Shown: positions 1-6,625 of the stretch, piece after piece
How positions within the stretch are numbered: position 1 is the stretch's first letter
Layout: each line of letters begins with the position of its first letter
Assembly (NCBI GenBank): GCA_012516015.1
Contig: JAAYXG010000014.1
Coordinates: 1-6,647 of the forward strand
Origin: Lysobacteraceae bacterium
GTDB lineage: Bacteria; Pseudomonadota; Gammaproteobacteria; Steroidobacterales; Steroidobacteraceae
Direction of reading: 5' to 3'
Length of the DNA stretch: 6,647 nt
The notes under the pieces: model-generated
Databases searched by the model: none
What the model was told of the DNA's origin: nothing
The model's input: only the letters and a program-made list of their open reading frames with translations
Translations under genes and position numbers: made by a program

Positions 1-20
1 CCGATCCGCCCCCACTTGGA

Positions 21-1190
21 TTGTTCGGAGAACCTACCGCAGACGGCACATGCACGTCACCTCGATCTGTAGGCTATGATCGCGAAAAAGCGGAGCGAAT
101 TGCCATCGAGACCTCCATTCTCATCGTCGCCGTCGCCTCGATAGCCGGCCTCGCATGGTTCTTGATTGCCAGGCGGCCGCGTCCGCAAGAACAAGCTGCA
201 GATAGAACGCCGCAGAGTAAAGTGCCCGCTTCAAAGCCCCCCCGCCCGGACGTCAGCTTCACGACCGAAGCCATCGACGCGATGAACGCGCGAGTGTACG
301 AGCTCGCATTCGGCGTGTCGCGCACCGACTATCGAATCCTCGGGGAGCACGCCGAGGTTCTCGCGCGCATCGACAAAGCCGTCGAGCAGTCCGTGCATCA
401 GCGCGACTATTTTCCGCGCCGCCCCATGCTGCTGCCGAGGCTCCTGCAGGCACTCAACGATCCGGAAGTGTCGCGCGAAACGCTCGTGAAGCTCATCCTG
501 GAAGATCCGGCCATCGCGGGCGGCGTGCTGCAGCAGGCGAACAGCGCCTACTACCGCGTGTCGCCCGCACGGGTCGATAACATCGATCGCGCCGTGTGGC
601 TGCTCGGCACGGATGGCCTGCGCCGACTGATGGCGACTGCGATCATGCAACCGGTGTTTCGTTTGCCCAAAGGCTATTTCGATTCGTTTGCGCCGGTGAC
701 CTGGGAACAGGCGCAGCGCGCGGCCGCCGTCGCGGAAGCGTATGCGAAGCACGTCGCCCCATGCGATGCCTTCGTCGCACAGCTCTTGGCCGCGCTCGAG
801 CCGCTCGCCCGCATCGTGATCTTTCGGCTCGGCATGGATAAGTATCGGGAGATCCCGAATATGATGCCGCGCGCGGAGGTTTTCATCCGGGCCATGCAAC
901 AGCACGGCTCGGCGGTGGCACTTCGGATCGCGCATGCATGGGAGATGTCGGACGCCTCCCGCAGCGCCTTGGAGGAACAAGCCGAGCAGCGCTCGCCGAC
1001 GCAGATGCGCGAGCTGGGACGTGCCGTCTATTTTGCTCGCCTCGCGAGCTCGCTCGCGGTGCTCGCGGCGCGCAGCGCGCCCGCGAACGATGACGAGTAC
1101 CTGGCCGTGCTCCACGCGCAACGGCTTGACCCGACGCATGCTCGCCTACTCTGGGTTGCCGCCGTATCCGCACACGAAGCGGCGGTATAG
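21..1190 (+). CDS. HDOD-domain protein with N-terminal membrane anchor
   Basis: HDOD domains are non-catalytic relatives of HD phosphohydrolases that act as output or scaffolding modules in bacterial signalling. Residues about 31-51 (ILIVAVASIAGLAWFLIARR region) form one hydrophobic helix followed by basic residues, so the rest is probably cytoplasmic. A Pro/Ala/Lys/Gln-rich linker (about 52-78) leads to a helical stretch, and the HDOD domain spans about 130-320. Its hallmarks are visible: MLLPRLLQALNDPEVS (136-151), LILEDPAIAGGVL (158-170), the ANSAYY motif (173-178) and the AVWLLGTDGLRRL helix (191-203). No GGDEF, EAL or receiver domain is present. The start is uncertain. The first start codon in the window is TTG at 21, with only a weak ribosome site; there is no in-frame ATG before residue 88, and the frame stays open to the left edge, so the true start may lie outside. 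The family call is firm; the specific pathway is unknown. Confidence 0.85.
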   Translation: MFGEPTADGTCTSPRSVGYDREKAERIAIETSILIVAVASIAGLAWFLIARRPRPQEQAADRTPQSKVPASKPPRPDVSFTTEAIDAMNARVYELAFGVSRTDYRILGEHAEVLARIDKAVEQSVHQRDYFPRRPMLLPRLLQALNDPEVSRETLVKLILEDPAIAGGVLQQANSAYYRVSPARVDNIDRAVWLLGTDGLRRLMATAIMQPVFRLPKGYFDSFAPVTWEQAQRAAAVAEAYAKHVAPCDAFVAQLLAALEPLARIVIFRLGMDKYREIPNMMPRAEVFIRAMQQHGSAVALRIAHAWEMSDASRSALEEQAEQRSPTQMRELGRAVYFARLASSLAVLAARSAPANDDEYLAVLHAQRLDPTHARLLWVAAVSAHEAAV

Positions 1191-1246
1191 ATGCGTCGGT
1201 TGCGTATTCGAGACGGAGCGGGCTGTCGCGTCCTGCCAACCTACGT

Positions 1247-1285
1247 ACGACCGGAACCTCCCACCTGAGGGGGTCGTTTCTTTTT
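1247..1285 (+). terminator. Intrinsic terminator downstream of the HDOD gene
   Basis: ACGACC (1247-1252) pairs with GGTCGT (1272-1277). An inner stem of CCTC (1257-1260) with GAGG (1267-1270) closes a 6-base loop, and the T-rich run TTTCTTTTT follows at 1277-1285. A GC-rich stem followed by Ts is the classic Rho-independent form. It lies 57 bases after the HDOD stop codon and ends 26 bases before the DUF1840 start codon, so it either ends the HDOD transcript or attenuates transcription into DUF1840. Confidence 0.6.
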
Positions 1286-1311
1286 GCCTCGCCTCATTCG
1301 CGGAGTACACG

Positions 1312-1671
1312 ATGCTCGTCATTTTCCGATCTTCAGCGACCGAATCGATCACGATGTTCAAGGATGCGGCCGTCGAGCTGCTGATATTGATGGGGGCGAC
1401 CGGCCGCATACCGGGCGGGCTGAATCCGGAGGACGTGCCCGAGGCGCTCGCGAAGCTCGAAGCTTCGGTCGAGCGCCTGAAGGCTGAGGCCCATGCGAGC
1501 ACGCCCGCAAGGCCAGCCGAAAACGAAGACCTCGGCGCGGACGATGCCGAGGACAACGAAGATCGAGAGCCGCCTGTCGCAATTACGACCCGTGCCGTGC
1601 CGCTGCTCAGCCTGATGAAGCGGGCCGCCGCCGCGAATGCGGAGCTGGTGTGGGAGGAAGCGCGCCGCTGA
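1312..1671 (+). CDS. DUF1840 domain-containing protein
   Basis: A small acidic protein of 119 residues that matches the DUF1840 family as I know it: an N-terminal MLVIFRSSATESITMF segment (1-16), a short helix AAVELLILMGA (19-29), a PEDVPEALAKLEASVERLK segment (39-57), an acidic low-complexity linker (about 69-86), and the conserved C-terminal block REPPVAITTRAVPLLSLMKR (85-104) ending in the ELVWE motif (111-115). The family is found mainly in betaproteobacteria and has no established function. No signal peptide or membrane segment is visible. The ATG at 1312 is chosen because GGAG (1302-1305) sits 6 bases upstream and the protein then begins with the family's typical N-terminus. The same frame stays open further upstream, but that stretch overlaps the HDOD gene and shows no family similarity. 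A terminator lies immediately upstream and a heptamer-repeat hairpin downstream. Confidence 0.85.
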   Translation: MLVIFRSSATESITMFKDAAVELLILMGATGRIPGGLNPEDVPEALAKLEASVERLKAEAHASTPARPAENEDLGADDAEDNEDREPPVAITTRAVPLLSLMKRAAAANAELVWEEARR

Positions 1672-1692
1672 GCGCTCCGCAGCGCGGCCCGC

Positions 1693-1776
1693 AGTGTAAG
1701 GTGTGATGTGTAATGTGTAGTGCCAGAGCGCCGCTACACCGTCTGACCTTACACGTCACACTTTACACGTCACACT
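1693..1776. repeat. Inverted repeat made of heptamer (NGTGTRR) arrays
   Basis: The left arm is four consecutive heptamers: AGTGTAA (1693-1699), GGTGTGA (1700-1706), TGTGTAA (1707-1713) and TGTGTAG (1714-1720). The right arm, read on the minus strand, is AGTGTGA, CGTGTAA, AGTGTGA, CGTGTAA (1776 down to 1749); on the plus strand it is therefore two adjacent perfect copies of TTACACGTCACACT. In RNA, 1694-1713 pairs with 1749-1768 over 20 base pairs, with only two G-U wobbles (1700/1762 and 1707/1755). An inner stem of GTGTAG (1715-1720) with CTACAC (1734-1739) closes a 13-base loop. No T-run follows, so it is not a standard intrinsic terminator. It fills the spacer between the DUF1840 gene and nodI. 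Confidence 0.8.
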
Positions 1777-1783
1777 AAAACGA

Positions 1784-2689
1784 ATGCTGAACGTGGAACA
1801 TCTGCACAAGCGGTACGGCGATCTCGAAGTGGTTCGCGACGTGAGCTTTCATGTGCCGGAAGGACAGTGCTTCGGATTGCTCGGTCCGAACGGCGCAGGC
1901 AAGACGACGACCCTGCGCTGCTGCCTCGGGCTCACCCAACCCGACGCGGGTACGATCACGCTCGTCGGTTTGCCGGTCCCGCAGAAGGCGCGCGAAGCGC
2001 GCATGCGCGTCGGCGTCGTGCCGCAATTCGACAACCTGGATCCGGACTTCACGGTCACGGAGAACTTGATCGTCTACGGCCGATACTTCGGCTTGTCCCG
2101 GCGTGAATGCGAAGCGCGCGTCGAGCGTCTGCTCGATTTCGCGGGTCTCGCGGATAAGGCGCACGCGCGCATCGAGGCGCTCTCGGGCGGCATGAAGCGC
2201 CGCCTCACGCTCGCACGTGCGATGATCAACGACCCGCAAGTGCTGTTCATGGACGAGCCCACGACCGGTTTGGATCCGCAAGCGCGACATCTGGTCTGGG
2301 ATCGGCTGAAGGCGCTCGTGACACAAGGTCGCACGATCGTCCTCACGACGCATTTCATGGACGAAGCACAGCGCCTCTGCGATCGCGTCGCGATCATGGA
2401 CCACGGCGTGTTGATCACCGAAGAAGCGCCCCGCCCGCTGATCGAGCGCGAGATCGAGCCGGTCGTCATCGAGGTTTACGGCGACGGCGTCGAAGATTGG
2501 TTCCAGGCGCACGGCAAAGCGCTGTCGAGCCGTGCGGAGCTCGCGGGCGATACGGCGTTCTGTTACTGCAATGACCCGGAGCCCTTGCTGAAGACGCTCG
2601 AGGGTCAGAACGAGCTGCGTGCGCTGCGCCGCGCCGCGAACCTCGAAGACGTGTTCCTCAAACTCACCGGTAGAGATCTGCGTGACTGA
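1784..2689 (+). CDS. nodI: NodI-family ABC transporter ATP-binding protein
   Basis: This is the cytoplasmic ATPase of an ABC-2 type exporter and powers the permease encoded next. Its 301 residues are close to NodI length. All nucleotide-binding elements are intact: Walker [10 protein letters not shown] (34-42), Q-loop Gln81 (VVPQFDNLD), signature LSGGMKRR (133-140), Walker B VLFMDEP (153-159), the GLDPQAR stretch (162-168) and the H-loop His190 (LTTHFMDEA). The first residues, [12 protein letters not shown], match the usual start of the family. The C-terminal third (about 215-301) resembles the extra domain of NodI/drug-resistance ATPases, ending in [13 protein letters not shown]. NodI proper exports Nod factors in rhizobia, but many proteobacteria carry close relatives without nodulation genes, so the substrate here is unknown. 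No clear Shine-Dalgarno precedes the ATG; the spacer is AT-rich and holds the right arm of the heptamer hairpin. The gene's end overlaps the permease start. Confidence 0.92.
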   Translation: MLNVEHLHKRYGDLEVVRDVSFHVPEGQCFGLLGPNGAGKTTTLRCCLGLTQPDAGTITLVGLPVPQKAREARMRVGVVPQFDNLDPDFTVTENLIVYGRYFGLSRRECEARVERLLDFAGLADKAHARIEALSGGMKRRLTLARAMINDPQVLFMDEPTTGLDPQARHLVWDRLKALVTQGRTIVLTTHFMDEAQRLCDRVAIMDHGVLITEEAPRPLIEREIEPVVIEVYGDGVEDWFQAHGKALSSRAELAGDTAFCYCNDPEPLLKTLEGQNELRALRRAANLEDVFLKLTGRDLRD

Positions 2690-3488
2690 AGCCGCTCTCG
2701 CAACGAACAGCGTGGATACGCCGGAGCGCCCGACGCGCTGGCGCTTCCTGCACGTCGTCTATCGGAACTATCTCGTCTGGCGCAAGCTGCTCGGCTCGGC
2801 ACTCGTCGGCCATCTCGCCGACCCGCTGATTTGGCTCGTCGGCCTCGGCTTCGGACTCGGCAGCCTGATGCCGCCGATCGGCGGAATGCGCTACATCGAG
2901 TTCCTCGCAAGCGGCATGCTGTGCTACAGCGCGATGAACTCGGCGTCATTCGAAGGGCTCTGGTCCGCGTTCACGCGCCTCAAGATGCAGCGCACGTGGG
3001 AAAGCATCCTCAACGCGCCGATGACGGTGGTCGACGTCGTGATCGGCGAATGGGTGTGGACCGCCCTCAAGGGCATGCTGTCGGGCATCGCGATCCTGCT
3101 CGTGATGACGCTGCTCGGAATGATTCACTCACCGTTCGTGCTCTGGGTTCTGCCCATCGTGCTGCTCGTCGGCCTGGCGTTCGGCGGTCTCGCGCTCATC
3201 GTGACGGCGCTCGCGAAGAGCTACGACATGTTCACCTACTACTTCAGCTTGTTCCTGATGCCGATGACGCTCGTCTCCGGCGTCTTCTTCCCGATCGAGC
3301 AACTGCCGAAGATCGCGCAGATCATTGCGCAGTTCCTGCCGCTCGTGCACGCCACGACCTTGGCTCGCGCACTCGCCTTCGGCACGCCGGTCGGCAACGT
3401 GTTCCTGCATATCGGCGTGCTGCTCATCTATGCAGTCGCGACAGCCGTGATCGCGGCGCGGCTCGTCGAGCGGCGGCTCATGCGCTAG
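2682..3488 (+). CDS. nodJ: NodJ-family ABC-2 transporter permease
   Basis: This is the inner-membrane subunit of the exporter, with 268 residues, the usual length for NodJ-type permeases. Hydrophobic segments lie at about 46-62, 76-92, 117-147, 153-178, 183-203 and 243-261, consistent with six membrane spans. Family-like stretches include YRNYLVWRK (28-36), [20 protein letters not shown] (73-92), [10 protein letters not shown] (104-113) and [13 protein letters not shown] (197-209). The GTG at 2682 is chosen because it lies in GTGACTGA, overlapping the ATPase stop (TGA 2687-2689) by 8 bases, which is typical of translational coupling. AGAG at 2672-2675 could serve as ribosome site, and there is no in-frame ATG before the first membrane span apart from one at 2619 deep inside nodI. 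The exported substrate cannot be read from the sequence. A long inverted repeat begins 4 bases after the stop. Confidence 0.9.
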   Translation: MTEAALATNSVDTPERPTRWRFLHVVYRNYLVWRKLLGSALVGHLADPLIWLVGLGFGLGSLMPPIGGMRYIEFLASGMLCYSAMNSASFEGLWSAFTRLKMQRTWESILNAPMTVVDVVIGEWVWTALKGMLSGIAILLVMTLLGMIHSPFVLWVLPIVLLVGLAFGGLALIVTALAKSYDMFTYYFSLFLMPMTLVSGVFFPIEQLPKIAQIIAQFLPLVHATTLARALAFGTPVGNVFLHIGVLLIYAVATAVIAARLVERRLMR

Positions 3489-3492
3489 CCCA

Positions 3493-3573
3493 GGCGGAGG
3501 CTGGGAGCTGAAGCCAGAAGCGCTAATGTCTGCGTCTGTCGCCGACTTCGACGCGCAGCTCCCGCCTCCCGCC
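3493..3573. repeat. Inverted repeat with heptad character after nodJ
   Basis: GGGAGCTG (3503-3510) pairs perfectly with CAGCTCCC (3556-3563). The stem continues outward as GGCGG-AGGC (3493-3501) against GCCT-CCGCC (3564-3573), with one bulged base on each side (T3502 and C3568), giving about 17 paired bases around a 45-base loop. The right arm contains two adjacent perfect heptamers, TCCCGCC (3560-3566 and 3567-3573). No T-run follows. It may act as a 3' end-stabilising or terminating structure for the exporter transcript, or be a degenerate copy of an interspersed repeat. The remaining spacer up to 3650 holds a weak TAGAAT -10-like hexamer at 3590-3595 without a convincing -35 partner. Confidence 0.6.
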
Positions 3574-3650
3574 ATGACCACTGACCTTGTAGAATGTGCG
3601 AACACTGACCATTACTTGGCGCCTATCGAGCGCTACAAGGTTCTTTCCGC

Positions 3651-4373
3651 ATGGGTCGCATTTTCGAAACCAGAAAACATACGATGTTCGCGCGCTGGAA
3701 TCGTATGGCGAAGCAGTTCGCGCGCATCGGCAAGGACATCACGATCGCCGTGAAGGCCGGCGGGCCCGACCCGGCCACGAATCCCGCCCTCCGGCGGGTC
3801 ATCCAGAACGGGCGCTCGATCAACATGCCCAAGGACAAGATCGAAGCAGCGATTCGACGCGCGTCGGGTAAAGAAGCGACGAACTACGACGAGGTCTTGT
3901 ACGAGGGCTATGCGCCTCACGGCGTCGCCGTGCTCGTCGAGTGCGCGACCGACAACCCCACCCGCACGGTCGCGAGCGTGCGCAATATTTTCTCGAAGCA
4001 CGGCGGCAATCTCGGCACCTCGAACAGCGTCAGCTTCATGTTCAAGCGCATGGGCGTGTTTCGCTTGAACCCGGAGGGCATCGATCAGGACGATCTCGAG
4101 CTCTATCTGATCGACCACGGCCTCGAAGAGATGGGCGAAAGCACCGGCGAGAAGGGCGAGCCGCAACTCGTCGTGCGCTGCGCATTCGCCGATTTCGGAC
4201 AGGTTCAAAAGGCGCTCGAAGACCGCGGCATCACCCCGATCTCCGCCGAGCACGAATACATTTGCTCAGCGCCCACCGAGCTCCCCGAAGAGCAAGCCAC
4301 CGAAGTGCTGGAGCTCATCGACAAGCTGGAGCAGGACGACGACGTGCAGAAGGTCTATCACACGCTCGCGTGA
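3651..4373 (+). CDS. yebC: YebC/PmpR (TACO1) family protein, divergent subtype
   Basis: The 240 residues cover the full YebC fold. The core motif [19 protein letters not shown] (84-102) is followed by [20 protein letters not shown] (105-124), SVSFMF (126-131) and the C-terminal [10 protein letters not shown] (230-239), all diagnostic. YebC proteins were annotated as DNA-binding regulators, and more recent work links the family to relief of ribosome stalling at proline-rich stretches, as for mitochondrial TACO1. The N-terminus is not the usual MAGHSKWANI type. It reads [20 protein letters not shown] (1-20), then [20 protein letters not shown] (22-41), as in the variant common in Bacteroidetes and some proteobacteria. 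The ATG at 3651 fits the family N-terminus; AAGG at 3637-3640 is a weak, somewhat distant ribosome site. The gene is not followed by ruvC, a common neighbour of yebC elsewhere, but faces the glycosyltransferase tail to tail. Confidence 0.9.
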   Translation: MGRIFETRKHTMFARWNRMAKQFARIGKDITIAVKAGGPDPATNPALRRVIQNGRSINMPKDKIEAAIRRASGKEATNYDEVLYEGYAPHGVAVLVECATDNPTRTVASVRNIFSKHGGNLGTSNSVSFMFKRMGVFRLNPEGIDQDDLELYLIDHGLEEMGESTGEKGEPQLVVRCAFADFGQVQKALEDRGITPISAEHEYICSAPTELPEEQATEVLELIDKLEQDDDVQKVYHTLA

Positions 4374-4418
4374 CGACTCGTGCGCGCGGCGTTTCGGCAT
4401 CGCGCTGGGTATCGACGT

Positions 4419-4436
4419 CCGCACGCAAGCGGTTTT
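4419..4436 (+). terminator. Weak candidate terminator after yebC
   Basis: CCGC (4419-4422) and GCGG (4429-4432) can form a 4-base-pair stem around ACGCAA, followed directly by TTTT (4433-4436). It lies in the 73-base spacer between the convergent yebC and glycosyltransferase genes, where a terminator is expected. The stem is too short to be confident. Confidence 0.25.
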
Positions 4437-4446
4437 CAGAGCGTTC

Positions 4447-5637
4447 TCATACCTGCGCGATATTTTCGAGCACGTCGAGCACTTTTCGCGCCGTCAGGCT
4501 CCAGGTGAATTGCGCCGCGCGTTCCCGACCCGCGGCGATCAATCGAGCGCGCTCCTCAGCATCCCTCAACAGGCGCTCGAGGCCGCTCGCGATCGAACCC
4601 ACCGAGTCGGGATCGACGAGGCAGGCCGCGCCCTCGGCGAGCTCTTTCGTACCGCACCGATTCGACGTCAGCACCGGGCAGCCTGCCGCCATCGCCTCTA
4701 GCACGGGAAGGCCGACCGACTCGAAGGTCGAGGGAAGCATGAGCGCATCGGCCATCGAATAGATGACCGGCAACGACTCGTGTTCGACCCAGCCCAGACG
4801 GCGGACCCACTGCCCCAAGCCAAGACGCTCCGGCTCGTGTACTTCGTCCTCGGATAGATAGCGATTCTCGCCGCCTGCAATCACGAGCGACACGCCCAGA
4901 CGCGGACCGACGCGAGCATACGCTTGGACGAGGCGTCGAAAGTTCTTCGGCGGATACACGGCGCCGCTGTAAACGACGTACCGCGAAGGAAGGCGCAGCG
5001 CGTCACGAATCGCTTCGAGCTCCGCAGGTGTGCGGTGTCGCGCGAACACCGGATTGACGCCCGGATAGATCGTGTGAACGCGCTCGCCCGATGCATCGAG
5101 GTACTGCGCCAGGTGCTCGGTCGTGACTTTCGAGACCGAAATAATGGCACTCGCCTGCCTCGCATAGTACGGCACGAGAAATCGATGGGCGAGACGATGG
5201 CGAAGCAGCGATGCTTCCGGCATGACGTACCAATCTAGACCGTGACAGACCCACGCCGTCGGGCAAGGCGCGTTGAGCGGAATCGAGTACTTCGGATTGA
5301 AAAGCACGTCGATGCGATGCTTCTTGATCGCGCGTCGAACGGCAAGCTGGTCCCACGACAGAATATTCCGCGCCGAGAGCGCGACTTCATGAACGTTCGG
5401 CATGGCCGCGTAGGTGCCGCATGCGGCGGGACTACGATAGAACAGGACGAACGTATGCGGCGAGTCGAGCTCCGCCATCGCTTTGAGCAGTTGTCGCGTA
5501 TACACGGTCACGCCGCCGTGCTGCTCCCAATGACGCAACATGATGCCGATCCGAAGCGGCTTCACGGCCGGCGCTTTGGGCACCGCGTCCGCTATACCGG
5601 CGGATAGCTTCGGCGAACCTTCGAGCACTGCGACCAT
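4447..5637 (-). CDS. GT4-family glycosyltransferase (GT-B fold)
   Basis: This is a predicted retaining glycosyltransferase that moves a sugar from a nucleotide-sugar donor to a glycan or lipid-linked acceptor at the cytoplasmic face of the membrane. It has 396 residues, typical for the family. The N-terminal acceptor domain begins at about 27 (PLRIGIMLRHWEQHGGVTVY), with the glycine-rich GGVTVYTRQLL (41-51). The linker region has YPGVNPVF (191-198), and the donor-binding domain starts at YVVYSGAVYPPKNFRRLV (220-237). The EX7E motif is intact: E306 and E314 within FESVGLPVLEAMAAGCPV (305-322). No membrane segment or signal peptide is seen. The ATG at 5637 is chosen because AGGTG (5647-5643) lies 5 bases upstream, and because an earlier in-frame ATG at 5766 would add 43 residues that only re-read the end of the deacetylase gene in another frame. 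The start is 8 bases after the deacetylase stop, so the two are co-transcribed. Donor and acceptor sugars are unknown. Confidence 0.88.
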   Translation of the reverse strand: MVAVLEGSPKLSAGIADAVPKAPAVKPLRIGIMLRHWEQHGGVTVYTRQLLKAMAELDSPHTFVLFYRSPAACGTYAAMPNVHEVALSARNILSWDQLAVRRAIKKHRIDVLFNPKYSIPLNAPCPTAWVCHGLDWYVMPEASLLRHRLAHRFLVPYYARQASAIISVSKVTTEHLAQYLDASGERVHTIYPGVNPVFARHRTPAELEAIRDALRLPSRYVVYSGAVYPPKNFRRLVQAYARVGPRLGVSLVIAGGENRYLSEDEVHEPERLGLGQWVRRLGWVEHESLPVIYSMADALMLPSTFESVGLPVLEAMAAGCPVLTSNRCGTKELAEGAACLVDPDSVGSIASGLERLLRDAEERARLIAAGRERAAQFTWSLTARKVLDVLENIAQV

Positions 5638-5642
5638 GATCG

Positions 5643-5647
5643 CACCT
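5643..5647 (-). promoter_or_regulatory. Ribosome binding site of the glycosyltransferase gene
   Basis: AGGTG on the minus strand, 5 bases before the ATG at 5637. It overlaps the stop codon of the upstream deacetylase gene (TAG, 5648-5646). This placement fixes the glycosyltransferase start and suggests translational coupling. Confidence 0.6.
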
Positions 5648-6533
5648 ATATCTGTTCGGCCGTCGGCGTTGCCGAAGTTGCACCATTGCGCTTGTCTGCC
5701 ATTCGCCTGCCCGCTTTCGATCCGAGAAATTCGGCGCGCAACGTCCGATAGGTCGTGAACGGACACATGAAGAAGGCCTCGGCGTACGAATCGCGCACCC
5801 CGAGCAGTCCGATCGAGCGATACGCGCTCAGCCCCATTGCTGCTCGGACATAGTCCGCGTCCTGAAGCTGGCTTTCATAGCGCTCGATTGCCCGCTGCTT
5901 GCTGGCGGCGGTTTCATTGATATTCACGATGCAGTTCGGAAAGAGCGGCGTCCAGACCTCGTATCCGACACACGTAAAGCGTGGCCGTAAACCGTCGGCG
6001 GCAATCAGCAACACTTCGCTTGCCGCCCGGTGATCCGAGTGCTCGTCGGTGAAGAGCGGCAGATTGACGAGATCCGGGCGTACTTGCGCAAGAACGCTTC
6101 TGAGCTTGTCGGCCGCCAGCTCGCTCGACTCAGCAAGCTCGCCGTCGCGGAGGGCTAGACAACGTATGTCGGTGACGCCGAGGAGCGCCAACGCCGCTCT
6201 CGCTTCGCGTTGTCGCGTGTCGATGAGCTCCGCTTGCCGACGCTCGCGCGCCTTCCCCGAGAGCGCACCCAATCCGCCGCCATTTCGCCCATCGGTCAGG
6301 AATACGACCGTCACCGCGGCACCGGCGCGCGCATGAAGTGCGATCGTGCCGCCGCAGCCGATCGCTTCGTCGTCCATATGCGGGGCAAGTACGAGCACGC
6401 GCTCCGATCCCGGACGCCATACAGCGGCGGAGTTCGCGAGCACGCCGGAGGTTTGCAACAGGCCGGTAAACTCGAGGTGCGGCCGTGCAGCGCGAACGAA
6501 CGTCCGGAGAACCGATTTCAGGATTGCATTCAT
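5646..6533 (-). CDS. PIG-L family (LmbE-like) deacetylase
   Basis: This is a predicted zinc-dependent N-deacetylase of the PIG-L/LmbE superfamily; characterised members remove acetyl groups from N-acetylglucosamine-containing lipids or small glycosides. Counted from the chosen ATG it has 295 residues. RVLVLAPHMDDEAIGCGGT (45-63) carries the PHxDDE metal-binding and catalytic motif (51-56); VVFLTDG (76-82) follows, and the second motif DEHSDHRAASE (163-173) supplies the distal zinc-binding histidine. NLPLFTDEHSDHRA is a close match to the family pattern. The C-terminal part (about 190-295) is less characteristic. No signal peptide is evident. The ATG at 6533 is preferred over an in-frame GTG at 6557, which would add 8 residues; neither has a good ribosome site, and an in-frame stop lies at 6599-6597. 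The glycosyltransferase follows 8 bases downstream, pointing to a shared glycan or glycolipid pathway in which the deacetylated sugar may be the substrate or product. Confidence 0.87.
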   Translation of the reverse strand: MNAILKSVLRTFVRAARPHLEFTGLLQTSGVLANSAAVWRPGSERVLVLAPHMDDEAIGCGGTIALHARAGAAVTVVFLTDGRNGGGLGALSGKARERRQAELIDTRQREARAALALLGVTDIRCLALRDGELAESSELAADKLRSVLAQVRPDLVNLPLFTDEHSDHRAASEVLLIAADGLRPRFTCVGYEVWTPLFPNCIVNINETAASKQRAIERYESQLQDADYVRAAMGLSAYRSIGLLGVRDSYAEAFFMCPFTTYRTLRAEFLGSKAGRRMADKRNGATSATPTAEQI

Positions 6534-6625
6534 CGTCGGCGCCAGGCGCGCGAACACGGACGGCCGCGGAGACCGTACGGTGCACCAGGCGCCGCATCAC
6601 ATGCCCGGAGTGCCCCATCGCCCGT

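Noticed and set aside
231..1139. A 302-codon open frame on the minus strand opposite the HDOD gene
   Set aside because: Its translation is rich in Arg, His and Asp with no recognisable domain, as expected for the antisense of a GC-rich gene; the plus strand has a clear HDOD protein.
934..1311. Upstream extension of the DUF1840 frame into the HDOD gene
   Set aside because: The added residues are arginine-rich out-of-frame translation; the family N-terminus begins at 1312 with a GGAG ribosome site.
1775..2512. A 245-codon minus-strand frame opposite nodI
   Set aside because: It is antisense of a clear ABC ATPase, with no family features of its own.
3129..3605. A 158-codon minus-strand frame opposite the end of nodJ
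   Set aside because: The translation is full of His, Asp and Gln repeats typical of antisense to membrane-protein codons, with no domain.
4381..4410. Possible bidirectional terminator from GCGCG/CGCGC words between yebC and the glycosyltransferase
   Set aside because: Only about 5 base pairs can form around a 12-base loop, and no T-run follows on either strand.
3941..4762. A 273-codon plus-strand frame across the yebC 3' end and the glycosyltransferase 3' end
   Set aside because: Arginine/serine-rich translation spanning two convergent, well-supported genes; an artefact of high GC.
1784..6533. Nodulation-factor cluster (NodIJ exporter plus deacetylase plus glycosyltransferase)
   Set aside because: The deacetylase is PIG-L type rather than the NodB type, the glycosyltransferase is GT4 rather than the GT2-type NodC, and they lie on the opposite strand beyond yebC.
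6572..6586. Overlapping short palindromes ACCGTACGGT and GGTGCACC before the deacetylase gene
   Set aside because: Palindromes of 8-10 bases are common by chance in GC-rich DNA, and nothing else marks them as an operator.
6130..6618. A minus-strand frame starting at 6618 with a fair ribosome site (AGGA six bases upstream)
   Set aside because: After a short start it only re-reads the deacetylase gene in another frame and has no recognisable domain; at most it could be a short coupled leader, which I cannot support.
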